Positions 16,902-23,968 of a stretch of DNA of 64,000 nt are shown one piece after another (positions within the stretch are counted from its first letter, which is position 1; every line of letters begins with the position of its first letter). Source of the stretch: Marinobacter mangrovi (GTDB taxonomy: Bacteria; Pseudomonadota; Gammaproteobacteria; Pseudomonadales; Oleiphilaceae); NCBI RefSeq assembly GCF_016798325.1, contig NZ_JAERVO010000002.1:372001-436000 (forward strand), written 5' to 3'. The position numbers and the translations under genes were made by a program. The notes under the pieces were generated by a model that saw nothing but the letters and a program-made list of their open reading frames with translations, was not told the DNA's origin and made no database searches.

Positions 16902-18296
16902 ATGACGCCCGACCAGATTGTTGACGCCCTCAAATCCCTCGTTGACGACGGTAAGGTCCTGACCGATCCCGCCGACCTCGACACCTACGGCAAGGACTGG
17001 ACCAAGATTTACGCGCCCAAGCCAGTGGCGATCGTTTTCCCCAAGACCACCGAGCAGGTGCAGGCCATCGTCCGCTTCGCCAACGAGAACCAGGTCGCGC
17101 TGGTGCCTTCCGGCGGCCGGACCGGCCTGAGTGCCGGCGCCGTGGCCGCCAATGGTGAAGTGGTGGTGGCGTTCGATTACATGAACCAGATCCTCGATTT
17201 CAACGCCAGCGACCGGACGGTTCACTGCCAGGCGGGCGTCATCACCGAACAGCTGCAGAACTTCGCCGAAGAGAACGACTTGTATTACCCGGTGGACTTC
17301 GCCTCCGCCGGCTCCAGCCAGCTGGGCGGCAACCTCTCCACCAACGCCGGTGGCATCAAGGTCATCCGTTACGGCATGAGCCGCGATTGGGTGGCGGGCC
17401 TGACCGTCGTCACCGGCAAGGGCGACATCCTGAAACTGAACAAGGACCTGGAAAAGAACAACACCGGCTACGACCTGCGGCACCTGTTCATCGGCGCTGA
17501 AGGCACGCTGGGCTTCATCACCGAAGCCACCATGAAGCTGACCCGCAAACCGGACAACCTGACCGTGCTGGTCCTGGGTTTGAACGACCTGACCAACACC
17601 ATGGACGTCCTGCAGACGTTCCAGAAGCAGATCGACCTGACCGCCTACGAATTTTTCTCGCACCAGGCCATGCAGCACGTACTCGCCCACGGCCAGGTGC
17701 AGGCCCCGTTCGAGACCGAAGCCCCGTACTACGCGCTGCTCGAGTTTGAAGCCATTTCCGACCAGGTGATGGACGAGGCCATGAGTCTGTTCGAACAGTG
17801 CGTCGAAAACGGCTGGGTGCTGGATGGCGCCATCAGCCAGAGCGAGACCCAGGCCAAGAACCTGTGGATGCTGCGTGAAGGCATCTCCGAGTCCATCGCC
17901 CCGCGCACGCCCTACAAGAACGACATCTCCGTGATCGTTTCCAAGGTGCCCGGCTTCCTGCAGGAAATCGATGCCGTGGTCACCGAGCACTACCCGGATT
18001 TCGAGATCATCTGGTTCGGCCATATTGGCGACGGCAACCTGCACCTGAACATCCTCAAGCCCGAGGACATGGCCAAGGAAGACTTCTTCGAGAAGTGCCA
18101 GCAGGTCAACAAGTGGGTGTTCGAGATCGTCGAACGCTACAACGGCAGCGTTTCCGCCGAGCACGGCGTGGGCATGACCAAGAAGCCCTACCTGCAATAC
18201 ACCCGCAGTGAAGCGGAGATCGCCTACCTCAAGGGCATCAAGCAGGTGTTCGATCCCAAGGGGATCATCAACCCGGGCAAGATTTTCGACCTGTAA
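16902..18296 (+). CDS. FAD-linked D-2-hydroxyglutarate dehydrogenase
   Basis: 464 residues. The PCMH-type FAD domain shows VALVPSGGRTGLSAGAV near residue 68 and SSQLGGNLSTNAGGIKVIRYGMSRDW near 145. The C-terminal FAD-oxidase domain has HIGDGNLHLNIL near residue 375 and SAEHGVGMTKKPYL near 415. The pairing with divergent serA across 223 bases supports D-2-hydroxyglutarate as substrate: in Pseudomonas this enzyme removes the D-2-hydroxyglutarate made by SerA and so pulls serine synthesis forward. A glycolate or lactate oxidase subunit is the alternative from motifs alone. Confidence 0.9.
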   Translation: MTPDQIVDALKSLVDDGKVLTDPADLDTYGKDWTKIYAPKPVAIVFPKTTEQVQAIVRFANENQVALVPSGGRTGLSAGAVAANGEVVVAFDYMNQILDFNASDRTVHCQAGVITEQLQNFAEENDLYYPVDFASAGSSQLGGNLSTNAGGIKVIRYGMSRDWVAGLTVVTGKGDILKLNKDLEKNNTGYDLRHLFIGAEGTLGFITEATMKLTRKPDNLTVLVLGLNDLTNTMDVLQTFQKQIDLTAYEFFSHQAMQHVLAHGQVQAPFETEAPYYALLEFEAISDQVMDEAMSLFEQCVENGWVLDGAISQSETQAKNLWMLREGISESIAPRTPYKNDISVIVSKVPGFLQEIDAVVTEHYPDFEIIWFGHIGDGNLHLNILKPEDMAKEDFFEKCQQVNKWVFEIVERYNGSVSAEHGVGMTKKPYLQYTRSEAEIAYLKGIKQVFDPKGIINPGKIFDL

Positions 18297-18302
18297 CACC
18301 GT

Positions 18303-18333
18303 GGCGGTGGATGGCCAAACCCCATCCGCCGCC
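18303..18333 (+). terminator. Hairpin after the D-2-hydroxyglutarate dehydrogenase gene
   Basis: GGCGGTGGATGG (18303-18314) pairs with CCATCCGCCGCC (18322-18333) with one mismatch. It begins 6 bases after the stop. Only a short TAATT follows rather than a T-run, so termination efficiency is uncertain. Confidence 0.55.
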
Positions 18334-18451
18334 TAATTCCTGCAGGATGTCGGTGAGCCTCGCGAACCGCGTCACAGTGCCTGCCCACGACTCCACGCCC
18401 AGGCCCTCAAGTGCTAAAGTCCCCGGAAAGCCAAGCATTCCGGAGACCTCC

Positions 18452-19132
18452 ATGAAACAACACATCGTCGTCCTCACCGGCGCCGGCATGAGTGCCGAAA
18501 GCGGCATCGCCACCTTCCGCGACAACGACGGCCTCTGGGAAAAACACAACGTCCAGGACGTCGCCACGCCCGAGGCGTTTCAGCGCGATCCTGAACTGGT
18601 CCTGCGCTTCTACAACGACCGCCGCCGACAACTCAAAGACGCCCAGCCCAACCCGGCCCATCACGCGCTCGCGGAACTGGAGAAAGACTACCGCGTCACC
18701 ATCGTCACCCAGAACATCGACGACCTGCACGAACGCGCCGGCTCCACGAGTGTGGTCCACCTCCACGGCCAGCTCACCCAGGCCCGCAGCGTCCACGACG
18801 AGAACCGCCTCTACGACATCGGCTACAACGACATCCATATTGGCGACACCTGCGAACGCGGCGGCCAACTTCGCCCCCACGTTGTCTGGTTCGGCGAAGC
18901 TGTCCCTATGATCGAAACCGCCGCCGAAGTCGTCAGCACCGCCGACCAGCTTCTGATCGTCGGCACCTCGCTGCAGGTCTACCCGGCTGCCGGGTTGGTC
19001 AACTGCGTGGACTTTGATGTGCCCATCACCGTGATCGATCCGGGGGAAGCGAGCGTGTCCCGGGCGAGGGTGATCCGCAAGACGGCGAGTGAAGGCCTGT
19101 TGGAGTGGATGGCGTCGCTGCGGCGCCCGTAG
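18452..19132 (+). CDS. cobB: Sir2-family NAD-dependent protein deacylase lacking the zinc Cys pairs
   Basis: 226 residues from ATG at 18452 (GGAG upstream); the frame from 18311 is too long. NAD motifs: LTGAGMSAESGIATFR, TQNIDDLHERAG and GTSLQVYPAA. The catalytic His is in HLHGQ. FYNDRRRQL gives the Tyr-x-x-Arg pair that in class III sirtuins (SIRT5, CobB) selects succinyl/malonyl-lysine. Between the His and WFGE only one Cys (DTCERG) is seen, so the usual four-Cys zinc site is absent. Cytoplasmic; probably a desuccinylase. Confidence 0.9.
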   Translation: MKQHIVVLTGAGMSAESGIATFRDNDGLWEKHNVQDVATPEAFQRDPELVLRFYNDRRRQLKDAQPNPAHHALAELEKDYRVTIVTQNIDDLHERAGSTSVVHLHGQLTQARSVHDENRLYDIGYNDIHIGDTCERGGQLRPHVVWFGEAVPMIETAAEVVSTADQLLIVGTSLQVYPAAGLVNCVDFDVPITVIDPGEASVSRARVIRKTASEGLLEWMASLRRP

Positions 19133-19276
19133 CCGGGATACTGGATGCAGAAAAGAAGAAGTCACGATATGGCATGGCGGTGAGGCTGGAGACTGGCTAA
19201 GCTGTTGTTCAGGTTGGATAAAGAGGAAACGCTGGGGCCGTCGATCCGGGATGTTAGAAACCGAGGTTGCAAAGCG

Positions 19277-19327
19277 CTAACGCAAGTATAGTTAATCCAG
19301 TCGCCAGGCTAGGCGATGGCGTTATTT
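19277..19327 (+). repeat. attC-like site A (weak), left edge of the array
   Basis: CTAAC at 19277 and GTTATTT at 19321 form the ends. Inner GTCGCC / GGCGAT pairs around AGGCTA. The left strand has a long unpaired stretch, so this is a degenerate or coincidental site. It marks the change from the GC-rich core to the lower-GC array. Confidence 0.35.
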
Positions 19328-19398
19328 GAACGCGAGTCTAGATGTGTTTGCAAACAACGCTTCTCTTCTCTCCGATTGTCGCTTTGAAGAAAATACTT

Positions 19399-20907
19399 AT
19401 GATCACCAGAAAAATCGTTGGCGCGGAAGCTGAGGCGTTGGTCCAAGACCAGATTCGTCAGCACTCCGGAGGCATACAAGACTCGCTTTCGGTTTTTAAT
19501 GCCGGAAGCGCCGTCTCGGCGTGGCTTGAAGCCCTGCGAGGCGTTGAAGAACTCATCAACTTGCCGTTGTTTGAACTTGACGATGAGCAAGTGGTTCTTG
19601 AGTTGGTTAGCCTGAGACTCGACCACCTCTATCCTGCCCAGGTCGCAAACCTGCAGGAATTGCTCGCCGGACAGTTTGAAGCTGGCGTCGCACGGCGGTT
19701 TGTTCAGACGGTGCTCAAGTCAGCCGCAATCGGCTTAGCCTTCCGCATGCATGGAATGGAGTGCGGGGAGGAGTTTCGAACCCTAGGCGGCGCTATCACC
19801 TACTTTCAGTCGAGGCGACGTCAAATGGTGGCCTTGCTGTACTTGATGCCACGCTCATGTATTGGCATTGAGTCCGTTGAGCCCTTGGACGCTCTGAATG
19901 TCTTACTGCCTATCGTTGAACATAGCTGCATCGGCCTTACGACCCTCTACCGCCATCTGGTACTGCTGCGAATTCATGATGACTACGAGCTGACTGTGGG
20001 CCAGCAGACGTTCAAAGGGAACTATTCGCTCAACACGCTTGATGAGTCATTCCTTGAGCCGGAGCGTGTTGGCATCACGGAGGTATCACACGACCAGGTC
20101 GACGCGACAGTACTCAAGCATAGGATGAAGTTAGATTCCGGTCGGGTGTTTTCGTCCACTGAACTATGCAATGACCTTTTGGCGATGGAAGCTGCATACG
20201 CCGAGTTCAAGCTCGGCGAGACCGAGTTTAGTGCGATGGCTCGGTTTGTCGTGGCTTGCTCCCGGCATGCACGTGATCAATTCCATATAGAACTTGAAGC
20301 AAGCACGTTCAAGAGCCTTATAGTTCTTTGCAAGCTTTCGAGTGCGGCAGAGCAACGCCTCCTGTATGCCGGGGCGAGCTATGCGGAAGCCATTAATTCG
20401 TTTGCGCCGTTCATCCTCGTTGGTAGCAACTACGTGACAACAGTGACCCTACTTAGCCGGTTCGCATACAGCTACAAGACGTCTTGCTTGAACAAGATCA
20501 AGAGGTTCCAGGTTCGTTCTGGTTTCATCTTTGAGCAACGAGTAAAAGATGCCCTTGAACAGCAGGGATTTATTATCACCGACGTTAAGCGCATCGAGCG
20601 TAAGGAGTTTGATGTCGTTGTAACCAAGGACAGTGTCATCTACAACGTTCAGTGCAAGAATAATCTCGTCGAACTTAGGCGTATAGAAGAAAATCCGACC
20701 CTATTCGTGCGCTACAACCAGAGACTTGATCGCTACTACGCCAATGCACTGCGCAAGGAGGAAGGAAGGGAAGGGCTGCTAAAGGAAAGATTTGGTTCGG
20801 AGGTGGTTAAGCACGTCGTACTGAGCAAGTTCCCCGTGGCAACCAAGAACCCGCGGATACTGGCATTCCGCGAGATCAGTCAGTTCGGCGAGAGGTTCGC
20901 GAGATGA
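19399..20907 (+). CDS. Cassette protein with C-terminal PD-(D/E)XK-type nuclease fold, possible defence protein
   Basis: About 502 residues from ATG at 19399 (weak GAAGA upstream); an in-frame ATG at 19342 would add 19 residues. The N-terminal 370 residues are helical and not recognised. The C-terminal part GFIFEQRVKDALEQQGFIITDVKR, then EFDVVVTKDSVIYNVQCKNN, gives Glu 379, Asp 405, Gln 418 and Lys 420: the E...D...QxK order of Mrr/NERD-like restriction-endonuclease folds. No membrane segment. The base composition is lower in GC than its neighbours. It lies between attC-like sites A and B. A role in DNA restriction or phage defence is inferred, not shown. Confidence 0.72.
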   Translation: MITRKIVGAEAEALVQDQIRQHSGGIQDSLSVFNAGSAVSAWLEALRGVEELINLPLFELDDEQVVLELVSLRLDHLYPAQVANLQELLAGQFEAGVARRFVQTVLKSAAIGLAFRMHGMECGEEFRTLGGAITYFQSRRRQMVALLYLMPRSCIGIESVEPLDALNVLLPIVEHSCIGLTTLYRHLVLLRIHDDYELTVGQQTFKGNYSLNTLDESFLEPERVGITEVSHDQVDATVLKHRMKLDSGRVFSSTELCNDLLAMEAAYAEFKLGETEFSAMARFVVACSRHARDQFHIELEASTFKSLIVLCKLSSAAEQRLLYAGASYAEAINSFAPFILVGSNYVTTVTLLSRFAYSYKTSCLNKIKRFQVRSGFIFEQRVKDALEQQGFIITDVKRIERKEFDVVVTKDSVIYNVQCKNNLVELRRIEENPTLFVRYNQRLDRYYANALRKEEGREGLLKERFGSEVVKHVVLSKFPVATKNPRILAFREISQFGERFAR

Positions 20908-21104
20908 ATTCCTTTCCCCCGGGCGAGCCGGTGGCAGTGAAGTTGTTTTGGCCGATAGTGGCGCCAGGAACGGTGGCTCGGAACCGTTTTTTAGTCCGCG
21001 GTACCATTTGGTTTTGTGGTAATCAATTGTTTTCTAACGAGTGCGTGAACCCGACAAACCCTTCCGTGCCCTTCGGGCACTCCAGGCTTTGCGGGTTACG
21101 CTAG
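20904..21104 (+). CDS. Doubtful 66-residue frame running into attC-like site B
   Basis: ATG at 20904 overlaps the preceding stop (ATGA), which would allow translational coupling. The last 22 residues are encoded by the attC-like palindrome itself. The predicted protein has no recognisable motif. It may be only the non-coding tail of the cassette. Confidence 0.25.
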   Translation: MNSFPPGEPVAVKLFWPIVAPGTVARNRFLVRGTIWFCGNQLFSNECVNPTNPSVPFGHSRLCGLR

Positions 21105-21112
21105 CGTTAGTT
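21034..21112 (+). repeat. attC-like site B (best formed)
   Basis: Left strand: CTAAC, 4-base spacer GAGT, then GCGTGAACCCG. Right strand read in reverse complement: CTAAC, 4-base spacer GCTA, then GCGTAACCCG. The 5-bp R box and 10-bp L arm pair perfectly apart from one extrahelical G on the left strand, exactly the attC plan. The loop contains a further hairpin, GTGCCCTTCGGGCAC. About 79 bases. Confidence 0.75.
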
Positions 21113-21124
21113 TGAGGGGAAGAT

Positions 21125-21970
21125 ATGGGGGGATACGCAAAAAACCTGAGGAAGCGAATCCAAAACAAGGGCCAAAAGGTTGGGTTTTGCGTTATCTGCG
21201 GAGATAAGGGGCCCCTCTCGAGGGACCATGTGCCTCCAAAGGGATGCAATAATCTGAATGACGTTGAGATCATGGCTCTGCTCCCCTCAGAAAACTCCGC
21301 CAAAGTTGGCACCACATCTCAAGGAGGAACCCATTACCGAACGTTATGTGGGACATGCAACAACACCCGGCTTGGAATCGACTATGACCCTGCGCTTATC
21401 GATCTGTCTAACGCAATCACTGCCTTAGCTTTGGGGGCGAAGAGACGAAAAATAGCACTGCCTCAAACGATTTATCCGTTCATAAAACCACAACGAATAG
21501 CTAGGGCCGTTATTGGTCACGTATTGGCTGGTTTGGCCGTAGAGGAAACAGCCCAAGGGTTGCTCTCGAGTCCAATCAGTGATTCGTTGAGAAGTTATTT
21601 CTTAGATGATACAGCAGACTTCCCCGAGAATCTGGGAATTTACTATTGGGTGTATCCCTCCAGAAGACAGGTGCTGATCAAAAACGTAGGGAAGTCCTTA
21701 ATTAACAGTGCTGGGAATAGAGAAGTGGTCGTCGGCCATATCTTTAAGTTTCTTCCGCTTGGATTCTGGTTGGTTTTCGACGGCTCGAACCAGGAGTCGG
21801 ATTTGGTAAAACCTCTTATTAAAGATAAAACGATGTCCCTAGATGGTGTAGATCAGGTTGAAATAGACTTGCACCGTGTTCCTTCATTGGACTTCCCTGA
21901 GGGGCCAAAGGGAAACGAGTTTATTGCGCTCAATCGAGATTATGCTGCACACACGCGGGATAAAAACTAA
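21125..21970 (+). CDS. Cassette protein with HNH/zinc-finger nuclease-type motif
   Basis: 281 residues, with AGGGGA before the ATG. The N-terminal 80 residues hold C22-x2-C25, a DHVPP motif (Asp34-His35) and C75-x2-C78 followed by Asn-Asn. CxxC...DH...CxxCN is the treble-clef HNH layout. The remaining 200 residues (RIARAVIGHVLAGLAVEET..., YYWVYPSRRQVLIKNVGK...) are not recognised. The stop TAA is part of the CTAAC box of site C. A nuclease or defence role is inferred from the motif and cassette context. Confidence 0.72.
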   Translation: MGGYAKNLRKRIQNKGQKVGFCVICGDKGPLSRDHVPPKGCNNLNDVEIMALLPSENSAKVGTTSQGGTHYRTLCGTCNNTRLGIDYDPALIDLSNAITALALGAKRRKIALPQTIYPFIKPQRIARAVIGHVLAGLAVEETAQGLLSSPISDSLRSYFLDDTADFPENLGIYYWVYPSRRQVLIKNVGKSLINSAGNREVVVGHIFKFLPLGFWLVFDGSNQESDLVKPLIKDKTMSLDGVDQVEIDLHRVPSLDFPEGPKGNEFIALNRDYAAHTRDKN

Positions 21971-22043
21971 CAAGGGGCTGTTTTGGAGATTGGACTTCCC
22001 CCGCTGCCGCTCCACAAACCGGCCCGTTACGCCAGCGTTAGGC
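21967..22043 (+). repeat. attC-like site C
   Basis: CTAAC at 21967 (containing the stop of the preceding gene) and a consensus core GTTAGGC at 22037-22043 (fits GTTRRRY). The inner arms pair poorly by eye, so it is weaker than site B. About 77 bases. Confidence 0.55.
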
Positions 22044-22061
22044 ACCCGAGTTACCAACGAA

Positions 22062-22439
22062 ATGATTGAGCACATACCATACGAAGAGAAAAACGGAAGG
22101 CAGCCAGATTTCATAGTCGAGTATGAGATTGACCTTGCCGATGAGCTGAAGAATGCGAAACCTGGGCAAGGGATGAGGGTGGATTTCCTGTATGAAGGGG
22201 ATAACCCTCAGATTGAGGGCGTCCATATGATCTGGCCGGAAATTCTGGATAAGCACGGTAAAGTCATTCGAGATACCACTCCGGGCAATATACCAAAAAA
22301 GGGATATGCAAATATGTGGGTCGTAATGGAGGAGCGCCGTAAATACCATCACAAGCGGCTTCGATGTGGAACAAAGGGTTTCTGGTGGCGCGGTGGTCGT
22401 GTGGCGTATGTAACCGTAGTTCAGATTAATGCCCTGTAG
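22062..22439 (+). CDS. Unknown cassette protein, 125 aa
   Basis: ATG at 22062 lies 18 bases after the core GTTAGGC, a normal distance in cassettes; the frame continues upstream into the previous cassette and is trimmed. The chain is soluble and mixed alpha/beta: an acidic N-terminal half (FIVEYEIDLADELKNAKPGQGMRVDFLYEGD, HMIWPEILDKHGKVI) and a basic, aromatic C-terminal half (KYHHKRLRCGTKGFWWRGGRVAYVTVV). I do not recognise a family. Confidence 0.65.
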   Translation: MIEHIPYEEKNGRQPDFIVEYEIDLADELKNAKPGQGMRVDFLYEGDNPQIEGVHMIWPEILDKHGKVIRDTTPGNIPKKGYANMWVVMEERRKYHHKRLRCGTKGFWWRGGRVAYVTVVQINAL

Positions 22440-22441
22440 TG

Positions 22442-22556
22442 CTAACAAATTGCTGCATGAGGGCTCATGCTACGCGGCAAAAATTTGTGGCTCACATCAT
22501 TCACGCTATAGCAAATTTCCGCCGCTCCGCATGGGGAACTGAGCAAGGCGTTATAA
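22442..22556 (+). repeat. attC-like site D, long form (115 bases)
   Basis: Left: CTAAC, spacer AAA, then TTGCT-G-CA. Right in reverse complement: ATAAC, spacer GCC, then TTGCTCA. The TAAC boxes pair and the 7-bp L arm TTGCTCA has one extrahelical G, as in attC sites. The long loop contains several smaller palindromes, so the total length is in the range of long attC sites such as Vibrio repeats. Confidence 0.62.
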
Positions 22557-22564
22557 GTTCACAA

Positions 22565-22825
22565 ATGATTGATTCGAAATTTGGTCTCAGCCGTTTCCTA
22601 GCTGAATACTCAGAGCAATCGGAAGAGTTGATAGCTCGATACGAATTCGCGAAATTCGATCTGGACGCGTTCCAGTCCGAGTTCCAGGTCGAATCTTCAG
22701 ATCCAATGTTCGATTGTTACGAAGTTGGGCAGCGGCACCTTCGCTTTCTGGAGTCATGTCTGGCGCGGGTTCCAAGCTGGGATTTCGACGATAATTCCTA
22801 TTTCCTAGAGTCTCATACGGTATAA
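22565..22825 (+). CDS. Unknown small cassette protein, 86 aa
   Basis: ATG at 22565 follows the site D core by 8 bases. The protein is acidic and aromatic-rich (FGLSRFLAEYSEQSEELIARYEFAKFDLDAFQ, then FDCYEVGQRHLRFLESCLARV), with no membrane segment. Its TAA stop (22823-22825) lies inside the TAAC box of site E. No family is recognised. Confidence 0.6.
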   Translation: MIDSKFGLSRFLAEYSEQSEELIARYEFAKFDLDAFQSEFQVESSDPMFDCYEVGQRHLRFLESCLARVPSWDFDDNSYFLESHTV

Positions 22826-22878
22826 CAAACCATTCAATAATGACGCCACAAGCGGCGCATAAAAGCTGAGCGTTATGC
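22822..22878 (+). repeat. attC-like site E, short form (57 bases)
   Basis: Ends are TAAC (22823) and GTTATGC (22872-22878). The inner arms TAATGACGCC and GGCGCATAA pair with one extrahelical A, around a short loop. This is the compact attC form. The left box supplies the stop codon of the preceding gene. Confidence 0.65.
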
Positions 22879-22924
22879 AGCCTTCCAATCAATGATCGAG
22901 CCTTGCTGCATAGAGGAATCGCAG

Positions 22925-23320
22925 ATGACCAAGTCCGAGCTATCGAACATCTATCAAGATTACATTGCCTGCTTGAACAGACAGGATTGGCCATCGTTGG
23001 GACGCTTTGTTCATGAAGACGTCAAGCACAACGGCAAGCAACTTGGAGTAACAGGCTACCGGCGGATGCTGGAGAGAGACTTTTCCGAGATACCGGATCT
23101 AGCCTTTAACGTTGAGTTGCTGGTTTCCGATCCGCCCCACATAGCCAGCCGACTCCACTTCGACTGTACGCCAAAGGAGCGGTTTCTTGACCTGGATGTT
23201 CACGGCAGAAGGGTGTCCTTTGCCGAGAACGTCTTCTATGAGTTCCGCGACGAAAAGATCGTGCAGGTATGGTCCGTCATCGACAAAGCGGCTATCGAGG
23301 CGCAACTCCAGGCGACCTGA
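22925..23320 (+). CDS. SnoaL-like / NTF2-fold ester cyclase family protein (cassette)
   Basis: 131 residues from ATG at 22925 (GAGGAATCGCAG upstream); ATG at 22892 is an alternative start. The sequence IYQDYIACLNRQDWPSLGRFVHEDVKHNGKQLGVTGYRRML...IPDLAFNVELLVSDPPHIASRLHFDCTP...FAENVFYEFRDEKIVQVWSVIDKAAIEAQL follows the SnoaL pattern of a helical cone over a curved sheet. SnoaL-like proteins are frequent integron cassettes. The substrate is unknown. Confidence 0.82.
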   Translation: MTKSELSNIYQDYIACLNRQDWPSLGRFVHEDVKHNGKQLGVTGYRRMLERDFSEIPDLAFNVELLVSDPPHIASRLHFDCTPKERFLDLDVHGRRVSFAENVFYEFRDEKIVQVWSVIDKAAIEAQLQAT

Positions 23321-23373
23321 GCGACGCCTGCCCCCTCCATTGAGCGGACGCCTGCTGGTGAGCTTCGCCCGTC

Positions 23374-23420
23374 GGCCAACGCCGCTCACGTCAAACGGTC
23401 AGGCGGATACCGCGTTGAGG
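23374..23420 (+). repeat. attC-like site F (weak)
   Basis: GGCCAACGC and GCGTTGAGG form paired ends around an inner CCGC...GCGG. Neither end has the TAAC/GTTA form. It lies between two cassette-like genes and could be a diverged site or only a short palindrome. Confidence 0.25.
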
Positions 23421-23427
23421 AGTAAAC

Positions 23428-23772
23428 ATGAAAGTTCATTATCTCGAGATCGTATCTCATGACGTAGATGCCGTTTGTCGGGCTTACGAAGAGGCGCACG
23501 GTATTCGTTTTGGTGATCCGGACGACCTCCTCGGCGGAGCCAGAACCTGTGAACTACCTGATGGCTCTATCGCTGGAGTGAGGGGGCCTTTGAGGGTAGA
23601 TGAAGATCCCGTTGTTCGGCCTAATTGGCTCGTGGAGGATATAGACGGGGCTTTGGCCGCAGTTGAATCCAAGGGTGCCCAGGTTGCTGTGCCTCCTACC
23701 GACATTCCGGGGAAAGGAAAATTCGCAATATACTTTCTCGGCTCGAACCAGCATGGATTGTGGCAGCGCTGA
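23428..23772 (+). CDS. VOC/glyoxalase-like protein (cassette region)
   Basis: 114 residues with GAGGAG 6 bases before the ATG. One VOC beta-alpha-beta-beta-beta unit is visible: HYLEIVSHDVDAVCRAYEEAHGIRFGD, then PNWLVEDIDGALAAVESKGAQVAVPPTDIPGKGKFAIYFLGSNQHGLWQ. The terminal metal-binding Glu of true glyoxalases is not obvious, so it may bind rather than turn over a ligand. Typical of small cassette-borne VOC proteins. Confidence 0.8.
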   Translation: MKVHYLEIVSHDVDAVCRAYEEAHGIRFGDPDDLLGGARTCELPDGSIAGVRGPLRVDEDPVVRPNWLVEDIDGALAAVESKGAQVAVPPTDIPGKGKFAIYFLGSNQHGLWQR

Positions 23773-23781
23773 CGTCATGCC

Positions 23782-23841
23782 ATTCAACCAGGCCATGCAT
23801 TGGATACCCCTTTCAGGGAGCCCTCGTCGCTGGCGTTGATA
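23782..23841 (+). repeat. attC-like site G (weak)
   Basis: ATTCAAC (fits RYYYAAC) at 23782 and GTTGATA at 23835 pair as TCAAC/GTTGA. Inner CAGGCC / GCTGGC pairing is partial, and CCCTTTCAGGG forms the tip. Its position between the VOC gene and lgt is right for a cassette boundary. Confidence 0.35.
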
Positions 23842-23968
23842 TGGTTCCCCGTGCCAAGAGGCACACGCCGAGCCAGGCCCGTTTTTCATAGCGGTGGTTT
23901 CGCCGTTAAAGGGCGGTTCAGGGCAGGCACCAGCCCCCCTCGACAGTTTTCATGAGATACGCGAGAAC

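Noticed and set aside
16842-18299. 485-residue - strand frame over the D-2-hydroxyglutarate dehydrogenase gene
   Set aside because: Antisense shadow; the + strand has clear FAD-binding motifs and a normal start.
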